Both the position numbers and the translations under genes were made by a program. From contig CM082585.2 in NCBI GenBank assembly GCA_040954595.2, forward strand, positions 9,982,001 through 10,046,000: a stretch of DNA of 64,000 nt. The letters run 5' to 3'. A model generated the notes under the pieces. It was not told the DNA's origin. It did no database searches and worked only from the letters and a program-made list of their open reading frames with translations. This document shows positions 1 through 11,806 of this stretch, piece by piece (the first letter of the stretch is position 1; each line of letters opens with the position of its first letter). The stretch comes from Balanoglossus misakiensis. Its lineage: Eukaryota > Hemichordata.

Positions 1-1760
1 GCACCCCATAGATAGATTCCCATACACTATTGGATACCACAGGGACAGACATCTGCATATAACGAAGCAAAGATAGGTACAGCTGCAACGGTGAGGTTCA
101 CTCTAAGCCGCTTTGACTGGAAAATCAACATGCTGCCCGAGTTTCTCCCGTAAGTAGAACTTCTCAGATAATATTTGGAACACCGCGCCTTTCTGACATC
201 AAAACTGAGACCTGCGCTGTCATTTTACCTGTTGAGCTGTCATTTTTCTGCACACATTCAACTCAGTCGCCTCCGGGAAACGTGCTGAAAATCTATTAAC
301 CCGTAAAATTCCTAGAAAAGTCATATCACACCATACTGTTGACTTTAGACAAATTTAAAAAAGCGTCGCTGAAACAACATAAAACGTGAATAGGATAAAA
401 GTTTCCACTTCGTTGAAAATGTCACACCTTTGTGTTTAGAACGTGCGTGTTTGAAGACACTAGCAAGGGATGGTGACTCGCTCATTGACTCGCGCGAGAT
501 AAAAATGCAGTGAAACGTGCTTCTACCGTTGCGGGTAATTTATTTCAAACACATGAGCTTAGAATTTTATAGGTTGACATTGCATGCTGGATAATCCTTG
601 CACTTTTTATCGCACTCCCAACGCTAAAGTTTTCCTATGGTGAAAATATCTGAAGAGCTTTATCAAAAATCAAGCTACATGAAGATTCAATGTTGGCACG
701 GGTTGTTTACGCAATCTGCAGCATTTGCGCATGCATTATCGACAAGAAACGTGTAACAAAGACAGCATTGCCCTATGAACTGGGTGACGTACTGAGATAG
801 CAGTTTTAACCCAAATCCGTTTTCGAAGAATTTAAGCCACATCAGTTCACATTGTCCGCCCCAAACGCAATGTCAAGGTTTTCGTTTGGATTTTGCACTT
901 GGCATATGATGATGACACCAATCCACATTGTCCCAAAGCGCATCATCTGCTCGTATTGTCCCATGAATACAATGCCAGCGTTTCACGTCTCTGCCATCGG
1001 GACTTTTCCCATACGTCGGCTGATAGGTCATGCTGTCCTCGTTCGATGTCCTGAAAATTTACACACGTTGACAAAATTTTATCTGTAGATAACATAAGAC
1101 AGATCGGCCACAGAGTACAATAATGATACAGAAACAGTACTCAAAATTCATGCAATTCCATGATTTCTAAAGACGGTGAACGGCCGGTTTTCTGTTTTCA
1201 AAAAGACTTCGATTCCCACATGCTTCAATATAGCAAAGAATTTAATGATTTTGAGGATTATCTTTATTCTAAAAATCCGTCCATGAAGAGAATAGACATT
1301 TGTTTGCAATTTTTGATTACTATAAGTACAGGGAGCTGTACTGAATTTCAGGAAGAAATTAATACCTGTGTTCAGGAAGGCACTGGGTTTTTAAATCTTT
1401 CGCTGTATTTTTGTCTCAAGTTATTTCCTGTGCTCAACACAGAGAGAAGGGTCCTTCTGGCAGAAAATATCCCTCATTTGTAAAACAACAATGGTTGTTT
1501 CACATAATAGTAAATGAGTTTGTCCTTTTCGCGACGGAAGAGGAAAAGTTTAACACATAATTTTCGTCGACTTTACTTCAAATTGGTATCTGTCACGGTC
1601 ACCAAGGGAACTATTTTTCAAACTGTCATTATTTTGGCACAAAGACTGTAATTTGTCCACTCAATGTGTACATTTCGTTTGACGTTTATTTCAGCGTCTC
1701 CATGGAAACCCCGCCGTATTTTAGCTGGAACGACAACAGCTGACACGTGGTATCCAACTG
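1..1760. other. Intergenic DNA upstream of the sulfatase-like gene
   Basis: No exon or RNA gene could be supported here. Short open frames at 852-1088 and 1160-1483 show no family resemblance and lack convincing splice or start context. The region is AT-rich and single-copy looking. The last 50 bases hold a CACGTG E-box (1744-1749) just ahead of the TATA box, so the proximal promoter of the next gene begins here. Confidence 0.5.
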
Positions 1761-1900
1761 TATATAAAGCCTTCACGCTTTCGACAGTTCATTCACTTCT
1801 CCACCAATCCACTGCCGGTTAACAGGAGTGGACTCGGCGAAAAAGGTCTTTGGCACGATTTCGTTCCCAGATAATCTCCACAGCCGAGAAATAGAAATTG
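1761..1900 (+). promoter_or_regulatory. TATA-box promoter and 5' noncoding exon of the sulfatase-like gene
   Basis: TATATAAAG at 1761-1769 is a near-consensus TATA box. About 25-30 bases downstream lies a plausible start site near 1790, followed by a noncoding exon that ends at 1900 in a strong GTAAGT donor. The next acceptor is at 2690 (exon 2691-2771), which carries the start codon. TATA promoters in animals favour tissue-restricted, strongly regulated genes. That contrasts with the apparently TATA-less, head-to-head promoters of the housekeeping genes downstream. The exact start site is inferred, not seen. Confidence 0.65.
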
Positions 1901-2723
1901 GTAAGTGTAAATATCCAAGCGACATTTCAACGCATATGGCATCGTTCCATCTCTTCTGAATTTCATTCCCGTCAGTATGTCTCCGTGCCAAGCTGTACCA
2001 AAGATCGATTTCTGAATAACCCATCCCAAATGTCAAAACTTTTATTTCGAGATCTAATCAATCGCGGAGGCATTTGACACGAAAAATCATTCACGGAGTA
2101 AAATTGCATATCGAAGATCATGTATTCATATTTCCATGCAAAATTAATTTTCATGTACCTTCCATAAACGCGGGGAAATTGAGCTTTACACGCTATACCG
2201 TTTTACATTCGAATGTACGTGCTAGCGGCTGTTAGCTCGACGGTGCGGTCGACCGAGAATTAACCACATTTTGTGTCTTCAAACAACGCGAACCGAAATC
2301 TTGCTTCTTTCCCGCTGGTTTCCAGAAACTACAATAGAAAGTTATGTCCACTTGGTCTAAAATTTAGGGAAAAATAGAGAAAAACGGATGAAAAACGTCA
2401 AAATGTTGCACCACATTTTGACAGAGATAATGTGGTGTTCAAAGGGTTGGGGTAGTGTCCAGGCGAAGCCAAGATATACGATTTAGCAATCTGTAATCGA
2501 TCCAGCTGCGGCAAACACCGATATCAATCGTTTAGGATATTTCAAATTTAGAATATGATATTTTATGGGAGTTATCACCAGATTCAATCATTAGGGCAAA
2601 TAAAACAAGCCACAATAGATTAGACTAGTCTAAGATTAAAATAATTGCATTTTAGAAACATTAATATAGTTCGGATCTTTTCATCCACAGCACCTGAGTT
2701 AGTGAAGGAAGAAGCTGGCGAAA

Positions 2724-5700
2724 ATGAAGTTCTCCATAATTTGTTTAATTGTCTTATTTGCCTTCTGTCAGGTAAGTACAGCCCAGTAGTTTACCATATT
2801 GTGTTTGAGCTTTAGGGTTTTAAACTGTTTAGCCAAACATTTTAGTAGACCTAATTAATTTGGATAGTTTCTATTCGAGTCACGTTTTGGGCGTGCTCAG
2901 GCACCGGATCACGACATCATCAATTAAAATATTATTGATAAATGACTAAATCTTTACGTCAATATATGAAATGACTTTGAACTAGGGCGTTGATTAATAG
3001 GTTGGGCGAGTTTTGTGCGTGTAAACTGGTTTTCCCTGCAATTGCCATGATTAAAAGTGTCTATCTCAGCCTCGATTTCGTCTATCGTCTGCTGAATTGA
3101 AAAACACATCTCCACCAAGCCTCCCTGTGAAACAGCGCAATCGAGAATCGTCTATTTGTCATTGACAGTGAGGATTCAGAGGTGTGTTTACATTTCACAA
3201 TATGTCGGAGAGATCGGTATTTACATTTCACGACACCGCGTCATCTTCTCACCGAAAGCTGAATAGAAACCACCACAAAGCACTTATCCAAATGACGCTC
3301 ATCACGAAACGGGTTTAAAGATAACAGCAAAATTTCACAACTTTTTGAAAAGGAAAAAAATCAATAAATTCCCCCAGTGACACATTGCATTGTGGCAATG
3401 TGCGAATTATGCCAATCATTCTTCTTTATTGTCGATGTAATGATAACACTAACGTATCATTCGAGGATGCCCGACTTGTATATCGTTTTCACAGTTTTCA
3501 TCAGTCAACAAAAGGGTGAGAATTTTCATATCTCGACAGCTAGACGACCGTATTGCTGGAAATCTAACCCAAACAAACCACCGAATAAATTTAATTGGAC
3601 TATATAATTCATGGGAACTGTCAAACATTGTTCCTGTGTGGCCGAGTTTGTTCGTTTCTATAGGATTAATCTAATCACTGCATCTGGGTCGGATCCGTAA
3701 TGTTTTGACATTTTTCCAAAGGTGTCAAACGAAATATGCGCCCTCGTGTACAGGTGAATGTGACGGGTTTATTCCACAAAGGGAAAACTCACAAATGACT
3801 CTGAACGATTCTTAACAAAATTCAATGCAATATGAAAGACACCGCGCGGAACGAAACAAGTTGAAAGAGGTGACTTCACGGTATCTGGTGAAATTATAAT
3901 CTACTGTGGAAAAACTCTCACACTGGTAATTACAACTAGACAACCGGACGCGAACCGAATGTGATCCCACAGACGTCATGCAAAACACACAACATAGCCT
4001 ACACACACACACACACACATCCATCCAACCATCCAACCATCCAACCATCCATCCATCCAACCATCCAACCATCCATCCATCCATACACACATCGGATGAA
4101 GAGAACTCGGTCACTTCACAAGAAAAACATCATGATTGGGCAAGTGGGTGAAACCCTGATAACAACTCCATATCTGTCTGAAGGGGACCAAAGCCCTAGT
4201 TTGGCACGACCTTTATTGTAGCCGTGGGAATAATCACTTTTAGTCATCTGGCTATCAAAGCTGAATGCACATTTTGATTGGTATTTATTAGCCTGCATTG
4301 GCACTACGTATCTATAAAAATAACCCCATTATAGCACATGCAAATAAAGTGAATGATTTCTCGATATTATCGGTATTCGTTATATCAGTGTAATCATAGT
4401 GAATGACTTCAGATAAACCTTGAACACCTGTAGGCCCTACTTCAACATTTTGGGATATTTGTCTCTCATTCTGTGTGATAAAAACGAGCTTTCATCAAAA
4501 GGCATTATTTGTAAAGAGAACGTGGGAACCGACAGAAACCATATATTTTTATACGTTTACTTTGGTGTGGCTACTTTAGTCAAATTATTTTATCAGCCAA
4601 TACCCCATTTTTGCATTGTGTAATTTAAAAGGGTTTAACTCGGGTCGATCGTGGAAGTCGCTTTCTAAAAGTTGATTTCTCAAGACAAAACATTTTTTTG
4701 CGTTACCTACCGCTGCACAGTGTACTATGATAACAGTGCTTGAAAAATCGAGCAAAATTAAATTAATTGTTTTCCTACTTTGATTGGTACTTATGACACT
4801 TTAATTCGTTTGTCTCAAGCTGATACTTTTTGTTTGTAGCCTGTGTCTGTGAGTATTTTGCGATTCACTGATATCCGACGAACATCTAAAAGTATTGGTT
4901 ATTTGTACTTCCACACAGGCACACGACAACCCTGGGGGGTCAAATGGTCGGGGTCATCAGGAACATGGCAACGGCAACGGGTACGGTCACGATGATCATT
5001 CATCCGAAACCCAATCGGAATCTCGTGAGTCAAGTGAATCGTCGGAGTCCAGTGAGTCAAAGTCGTCGAGTTCATCGTCATCGTCATCTGAAGAGGAACC
5101 GGAGTGCGCGGGTAGGGAGCAATCAGTTTCATTGGGGGGGGGGGGGGTGAATATACAAAAGAGTACACTAGAGGGGCTACTCGGGGATTGGATGCAGTTG
5201 AAAGTAACATGCATGCACTGGGTTTGCAGGAACTTTATTTGGGAGAAATTAATTTAAAGTTGTAAACCCTATTAAAGAGGGAAGCATTTTGACAGAAAAG
5301 GAGAATAAATCATCATAGATAATAGAGCGACTGTCGCTTGCTTCCAAGGAAAAAGCGCAACTCTATATTTTTGCACCAGCGCAACCTAGTCCGGTCCCCT
5401 GCCCCCATCCCACCGCTGGCTGCGCTACGCAACCAACGCACAAGCGCATGCGCTCGAAATTGAATGACGTTATCATAAACATGGCGTCTGTTGGATCGGC
5501 CACGTGGTTGTGGAGTGAGCGTGGTTGGACGTCTTGGTGCGGCGCTACAGGGCTCAGTATGGCTAGATATTCTCTGAAAGTTCTACACATATTCCTTAGT
5601 TTGGATTATGCGAGACAATGATAAGATTAAGGTTAGTTTGAGACCCAGACACACAATAATTCTTGTACCATTTTTGTCAGCAATGTGCGCGGCCAGTGCA

Positions 5701-8700
5701 GTGTCCTCTACGCACGCCTGGCATACCATACCCGGGTGGCATACGAACACAAAAATGCGCTCGTGCGCTTTTTAGGCCTATATTTTATCGAATACGTACT
5801 TGAGAAATAAACCCACGTACTTAAGAAATAAACCCTAAAACTATTCTTCGCGCGAGAGAAACCCTCTTGTGTAAAATTTCCTTTATTTGCTTATTATTTT
5901 GTTAAATTATTTTTCTCCCAGATATTGATCCTGCAACCCCTTCAAAGTTCAATGCACTTTACTGACTATATGCCCTTTGATTTTTACAATGTTGGAGAGT
6001 AATTACTGCGATGTACATCATTCAAACAATGTGGTTGTTAGTTTGATAAAACCTGTATTGGCTGGGAGAGGTCTCCTTGTGCACATGTACATTTGGAATG
6101 ATGCTGTGATCACTATGTGTCCTGATGTTCACTATATATGCTTGTAATTTTAGTTACTGGGGATCCCCCTCACATCGTTGTAATAATGGCAGAAAATTTC
6201 GGTGAGTACCCAATACTGCAAGTTTATTGTCGTCATTATTTCCCATGTAGTTGATTAAAGGTCCATTATGTTTTTGAGGTACATTCTGGTATCTAACAGT
6301 TTGTCAATTTTGATCATGAACACTGCTTGTCATACAATGCGTCATATGGCATGTATTTACAACTGGCAGGTTGGAATGACTTCGGTGAAAATGGAGCTAC
6401 GCCGTTTCTACTCAGCATGGCCGCGGAAGGTGTCCAGTTCAACGAATCCTACGTGCTGCCTTTGAGCTCACCGTAAGTCTTAACTCTATATGTCAATTAT
6501 GCAAATGATAACAGAATCAACTTGCATGATTGCTTTTGATTGGTCACTTCATCATATGTCTGAGGAATGTGACCAATCAAAACCAATCTGAAAAGAGCGT
6601 TGTATATCAGGTAACATCAGTGTTTTACTCTCAGTAATGCGGGTACGGTAGAGAATCTGAGAAAACAGAAATATGTAATTGGACAATTCATTATGTGTTC
6701 CCTTGTGTTTTGTTGTAAGCTTATCGGGCAATTGCAGTAGGGCATTTTGTGTTTGGCTAACTATATAGCCTTAATGTAGTGAATGCGAAAAATGTGTCTG
6801 TTTTACAAAGTTTGGAATATTGCGTAGAAAACATGTGTGTTTTGTACAGAACGAAAATAGTTTCCTTTTTAAATAGCAGACTGGTGAGAACTCCAGGCTT
6901 ACAAAATATTAAATGTGGGAGACAATATACATCAATGATGGATGTTCCTCCTTTTCTCCTTGCAGAACAAGAAGCGCTTTATTCACCGGTTACTACCCTC
7001 ATCGCATTGGCATGCAGGTAAATGAACCATCTCGTACTTTCCTACTCCTAGTGATAGAGCTTTGTCGTTTTAAATCAGAAACATATTGAAGCAAATGATG
7101 AATATATTTCGGTACTTAACACAGTTTTACACACACGCGATATTTATGTGCACAGCTCAATGTAGCACGACATTCAATAAACTTCAAACAAAACACAATA
7201 TCTGTAATTTTTATGGTGGCTTTCAAGTGCCTCACAACTTTCGTTCAACGAGGCACGTGCCAGTTATATTTGTTTCGCTGAATGCCAATACAATATCCTG
7301 CTCATGTCGTCCCTTGGTGACTTTCCTCCCACAGCATTTGGATGTGTACCCAAGACAATCATACGGACTGCTCAAACAGTTCCCTACCCTCTCTGAGAAA
7401 CTGAAGGAACTGTGCTACAGCACACACGCAGTCGGCAGGTAAAGTGTGGGCATGCCCGGAATACGCTCTTTTCATGAGTCTAGCGCCCTCACACAGCCAT
7501 CATGCATTTGAACTGAAAGTGAGGCCAATGGGGAAGGTGGACCAATCACATCAGAGGGATTTCCCCATTGGCCTCGCTTTGAGTTCCAGTTTATGATTAC
7601 TGTGTGTGGGCACTAGACTTATGAAAAGGGTGTATTTGTCACGGGTTCGGGGAAAGCTAACATAAGGCAACATACAGTAGAATGATAATTTCTTAAATAT
7701 GTGTGACAAAAGAGTCCTCCAAACCATTCTTTTTTTGCTATTGTAAAGTGAGGAGTATATATTGAAAAAATAGGGTGTTCACCATCAGAGAAAGTAGTGA
7801 TTATGAAATGCATGTTGCTTTGAAAAAAAGAAATAGATCGTACTAATCAATCTGTTTCTTCCAATTCTTTTCATTTAACTGTTCCTTCTGACATCACTAG
7901 ATGGCAACTCGGATTCTGTGCCGAAGACTACCTACCCACTAACCGTGGATTTGACTCATTTTATGGGACTTACAGTCCAGTCTACGATTTCTATACCAAG
8001 CACTCATTTGATCCACTCACAGGTAAAAACATTGAAAATGAAATGGGCCAGTGAATGTCATAAGAAATATACGATGGTTGTTGATATGATCCACGACATA
8101 CAGTGAGTGCATAGTATTATTGTTGCCATGGTATCATCTACAGGAAGGCACATGCATGTATAAGATTGAACATAGAGATTATCTAAATTGAAATTTTGTT
8201 AAGTTCTTAGAAGATTCTTGTGATCAGCCAAATTTAGAGACCATTCTCCCGCAGCAGTTCGGGTCTTGGTAAAATAAACTCATTGTCGCTGTTTTTCTGT
8301 ATGTACCACAGGAGATACCGGTTATGATCTCCATGACGATGACAGATTTGTGCCAGAAGATGACGAGCATTTGTCGGTAAGCAATCATGCGTTATGTTTG
8401 TTTTCACCTGTTTGTGGAATTGGACTTAAGAGCTTTATCTTCATTTGGGGAAAATAGTGTAATTATTTAGCGTCTCATTCTGTGCGAGTTTGTCCGCGTT
8501 GTCTGATTTGCCTTTATGTGACAAAATGAACATTTATTTATGTCCACAGTACAAGTTTCTCAGACGTGCTCTTCGGGTCATCAAGAAACACAAAAAACCT
8601 TCCAAGAATCCCTTATTTTTGTACACTTCCTTTGAGATGCCAGGCGTTCCTGAGCAGGTAAATAGATCATTCTTCAGTTCTCTTGTTCTGTTATGCATTT

Positions 8701-11700
8701 TATGTGGAGGTGCACACACTTGTATACTGTGAAAGATTCGTGTTGTGTACAATGTGTTGTGTTAGGTAAAATTGTGTCACACGCATTGCGACATAACAAT
8801 GTTATACTGGTATCTCAGATGTACTTTTCATATCCTGGTAGGTTCCACAAGAGTATTTGGATCAATTTTCGGACGTGGTTAACCCAAATCGCCGAGCCTT
8901 TCTTGGTAAGACTTGGGTGCGGGAAGAAAAGGAGGGGGAGAGTAGGTTGATAGAGAGGGTGGCAGCTAGACTTCATGCAATTTTTGGTATTGACTAAAAT
9001 TTAGATGATACAGAAATTAATGTGTAGTGAGCTGAAATCTCCTTTCACACTTGCATCTTTTCAGCAATGTCTGCTTTGATGGACGATGGAGTTCGTGATA
9101 TGGTTGATGCGCTCAGGAAGAGAAAGATGCTTGATAACACCCTGATCTTGTTCATAAGCGCTGTAAGTACGTTTCTGTTTTCGGTTCCAAAAGCCATTGT
9201 GCTACTCGGAGATCAGCCTCCTACAGACAACAGACTTCTTAGTGATGATGTCATGAATATGATTTTCTGTTCATTTCTGACTTGGGAAGGGGGTCTCAAT
9301 ACTCATGTTTTTCGACCACCTACACCTTGACCTACGTCGCTGTCACAATTAATGCGGTATTTTTGTTGTTGTTTCAGAATGGTGGTGATGCGTCTCTTGG
9401 TGGAAACAACTTCCCGTTGCGTGGCACAAAGGGTTCATGCTACGACGGCGGTATGAGGGTGCCCACTTTTGTCTGGGGTAACATGATCAACGTGGCTGGA
9501 ATTAAACAGCCTGGGTAAGCTAGCTACATATAAATCTGTGGAACCCCGCCCCCTCCCCTACTCTAACTCTTCCTTGCACGAATATTTGAATTTTGTCTGT
9601 TACAAAAGTGAAAGTGCAGAATTGTTACTGCCTGAAATGATTCAATCAACAGCCAAGTAGGTTAATGTAAATCTTGATATTTTATTTAGGTTAGTACATG
9701 TTACCGATTGGTTCGCGACATTGCTTACTGCCGCAGGAGGTGTAGTCGATCGTAAGTGGAGTTTCAATTTATTTATGCCCAACAGCAATAACAATGAGCT
9801 TTTATATCTTTGTTTTGTCTTAAGTTTGTGAATACTACAGGTATGTGAAAATGCATGTCACTTGACCACCATACATGATCAGCGAAAATTTCCCGTTTTA
9901 CAGTATTTAGATAAAGAAGGCGTGAGTGACTTCTGACAGTCTAGTCAAAGAGTTGTGACCAATTCGCTGCGATTTGCCTAAAAACACTTAAATGATTTTG
10001 ACTCTTCAGCTGATATTGATGGGTTCGACCAATCAGACATGGTGTTCAACGGGGGTGTCACTGTAAGGGAGAAAGCTTTCCTGGCTCTGGATGACACTTC
10101 TAATTCAAGGACTGCTTACAGGTAAGAGAATTAGACCACACTGGATCATTTTCCAAACTCCATAAGACCTGCCAAGATTTGTCCTGTGTCACATGAGATA
10201 AGTCCAATAAGCTACTATGCATTTTCATGTATTTTTTTCAATGATAAGTCACCATACCCCAGCCAGTGCAATCACACCATGCCGCAATGCATCAAGCCAC
10301 ACTGCAGGTCATTGCACCACACAGCATTGCATCACACCACGTACACTACACCGCAATTAACACAGCAAGTTTCAAACCTATGATCTACCATTTGTGTTTT
10401 GCAGAGAGGGAAGCTTCAAACTGGTCAATGGAGAGACTTCGTACTGGTATCCGATTCATGTTGGCCCTGAAACAGGTAAGCCATGCACCTCTATAGGCGA
10501 GAATGGTTCACTGCTGACCAGATATGTTGTGCTGATACCCCCTGCCCCCCAACATGGAGAAAACAGCAAAGTTTAATTGTGTATAAGTTTAATTGTCTAT
10601 AACACTTTGAGGTGTGTAATGATAGGCATTGATCGATCACTACAGCATACAAGTAAATAAAAGTTGAGCTAAGGTTCAACAGATGGGTAATGTCGTACGT
10701 ACGACACCCCAGTCGAGTCAGAGACTGATACAAGAGTGAGTCTTGCATGTGCCTGCAGTGTTTGTTTTCAGCAGAATGTTATCATCTCGTGGCGCGACCG
10801 GGAACTTTTTTAAGTTCAGTTTTCTTGGATAACCCGGAAGGAATTTTTACCCCAGTTTGCATGCCTAGAAAATTGCACATATCGTTAGTTTTGATCGGTA
10901 TTGAAAGTGCATGCATGAAGAGATCGTCAAACAGAAAGGTTAGTGTTTTAATTAGGTAATTAACTGATAGGCTTGAAACCAATCATTGCTTTTATTGTTA
11001 TTTATATTTACTTGTTTATATTTATCTGTTTACACAGATGGACATTATGACATTGCAACGGGTGTATCTTCCCCAGTAAAACCAATCTTTGTTTTCTATT
11101 GTTATTTATATTTACTTGTTTATTTTCACAGATGGACATTATGACATTCCAACGGGTGTATCTTCCCCAGTGTTCAATTTCTACGGTGTCTATTTACCTG
11201 GACAAGGTCTGCAACCACCACCACCACCAGCTGTCCCAGTGATAGAGTTGTATGATTTGTCAGGTATGTTTTTACCCATTTAGAGCTTTGTACAAGGTGC
11301 CTCGAAGGCTATCTGCGACCAAAAGTGCGACTTCTACTTTCGTGTGCAAGTAGTTAAGTGCTACCATCACAAATGGTATCTGCGTCTGTTTAAGACGTAA
11401 ATATATTATCAAAACCGCAGCAAAAAATGCCAAAGATTGAATGGACTCTTATAGACCTAGTAGGGAGAAATCAGTTCATACGCTGTATGTGTGGATGGTC
11501 TATGGTGGAGTCGACCCAAAGCTGGCCAGTTGCAGCCACTATGAAGATTTGTCATCTGGACACCTTGTGACGCAACTCTTTTTTCGTTTTCCAGTTGACC
11601 CAACGGAGCGTATTCTGAGCAATAACATAAGTCGAAGATTATTTATGCAGTTCAGGTTGAACCTTGAGCGTCAGAGGAGCACGGGAAGCCATTTCCAACA

Positions 11701-11806
11701 CGACGCCTCACAGCTGGCAGCAGAGGGCGATCCGGCCAATTTCGGCGGAAAGTGGACGAGCGGCTGGTGCGAGCCTCTGGACTACCTTCCTCCACGTACT
11801 ATTTAG
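2724..11806 (+). CDS. Secreted arylsulfatase-fold pseudoenzyme (ARSB/I/J-like) with acidic Ser-rich N-terminus
   Basis: Coding exons: 2724-2771, 4919-5111, 6154-6201, 6370-6472, 6966-7017, 7335-7438, 7901-8022, 8312-8376, 8550-8657, 8842-8905, 9065-9162, 9378-9514, 9690-9751, 10010-10121, 10405-10475, 11132-11263, 11595-11806. Phases chain without error to 576 residues. Residues 1-16 form a signal peptide. Residues 17-80 are Gly/His- then Ser/Glu-rich, with repeated SSE and a nine-serine run. From about residue 85 on it follows the arylsulfatase B/I/J fold to a C-terminal GGKWTSGW, matching the family's GG-W-GPW ending. Most catalytic residues are replaced: the metal-binding DD pair is E94-N95, the formylglycine cysteine is S129 (SSPTR), GKWHLG reads GRWQLG (R183, Q185), the substrate histidine is G277, and DNGG is A335-NGG. 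R133, N336 and K353 remain. I infer a secreted, non-hydrolytic structural or binding protein. The fold assignment is firm; the role is unknown. Confidence 0.88.
3998..4085. repeat. Compound microsatellite (CA)n then (CCAT)n
   Basis: About nine CA units (from about 3999) run into repeated ATCC/ACCATCC units up to about 4085, in the first coding intron of the sulfatase-like gene. Open frames on both strands across it are low-complexity artefacts. Confidence 0.85.
5440..5640 (+). promoter_or_regulatory. Promoter-like island with a short ORF, inside an intron
   Basis: Inside intron 5112-6153 a CpG-richer patch holds a palindromic NRF1-type site (GCGCATGCGC, 5444-5453), a TGACGT half-CRE near 5465, a CACGTG E-box near 5501 and an ATGGCGTC start context (5481). 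A 46-codon frame (5481-5621) follows. It begins [16 protein letters not shown], then loses resemblance to anything I know. WLWSER recalls the N-terminus of ceramide synthases, but six residues is weak support. It could be a nested or alternative promoter, or a fragment of another gene's first exon moved here. All of this is inference from motifs. Confidence 0.3.
6534..6582. repeat. Short perfect inverted repeat (14-bp arms)
   Basis: TTTTGATTGGTCAC (6534-6547) and its exact complement GTGACCAATCAAAA (6569-6582) are separated by 21 bases, within an intron of the sulfatase-like gene. It is probably the relic of a small transposon. The arms contain CCAAT/ATTGG. Confidence 0.7.
7468..7628. mobile_element. 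Fold-back (MITE-like) element, about 160 bp
   Basis: The left half (from CTTTTCATGAGTCTAG, 7468) is an imperfect inverted copy of the right half (ending CTAGACTTATGAAAAG, 7628). The arms are about 65-70 bases with scattered mismatches and a short central spacer near 7540-7560. No clear target duplication is visible. It sits in an intron of the sulfatase-like gene and has no coding capacity. Confidence 0.75.
10978..11171 (+). repeat. Tandem duplication of intron end, 3' splice site and exon start
   Basis: The stretch 10978-11076 recurs at 11081-11171, about 103 bases apart and roughly 85-90% identical. Each copy holds the intron tail, a pyrimidine-rich CACAG acceptor and the exon start encoding DGHYDI-x-TGVSSPV (x is A in copy 1, P in copy 2). 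Only copy 2 runs on into the full exon (11132-11263). Copy 1 followed by a GTAAAA donor would make a 38-base exon that breaks frame, and read-through from it meets a stop. It is therefore most likely a decoy or a regulated non-productive splice choice. Confidence 0.85.

Noticed and set aside
1160-1483. 107-codon frame upstream of the first gene
   Set aside because: No family resemblance, no splice partners, and codon content typical of random AT-rich DNA.
3812-4221. Open frames on both strands across the CA/CCAT repeat
   Set aside because: Repeat translation (Cys-Val or Pro-Ser runs) with no homology or splice logic; it lies inside an intron.
4899-5257. Possibility that the Ser/Glu-rich stretch is only a microsatellite-derived ORF
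   Set aside because: It has a proper acceptor, a donor (5112) and phase 1 continuity with the sulfatase exons, and mixed codons for Ser and Glu, so it is better explained as an exon.
9884-9905. 22-base string AAAATTTCCCGTTTTACAGT shared with about 52553
   Set aside because: Shared but too short to define an element; noted only as a possible repeat fragment.
10260-10360. CACACC-rich stretch in a sulfatase-like gene intron, considered as a CRISPR-like or minisatellite array
   Set aside because: Irregular spacing and no constant unit; simple degenerate low-complexity DNA.
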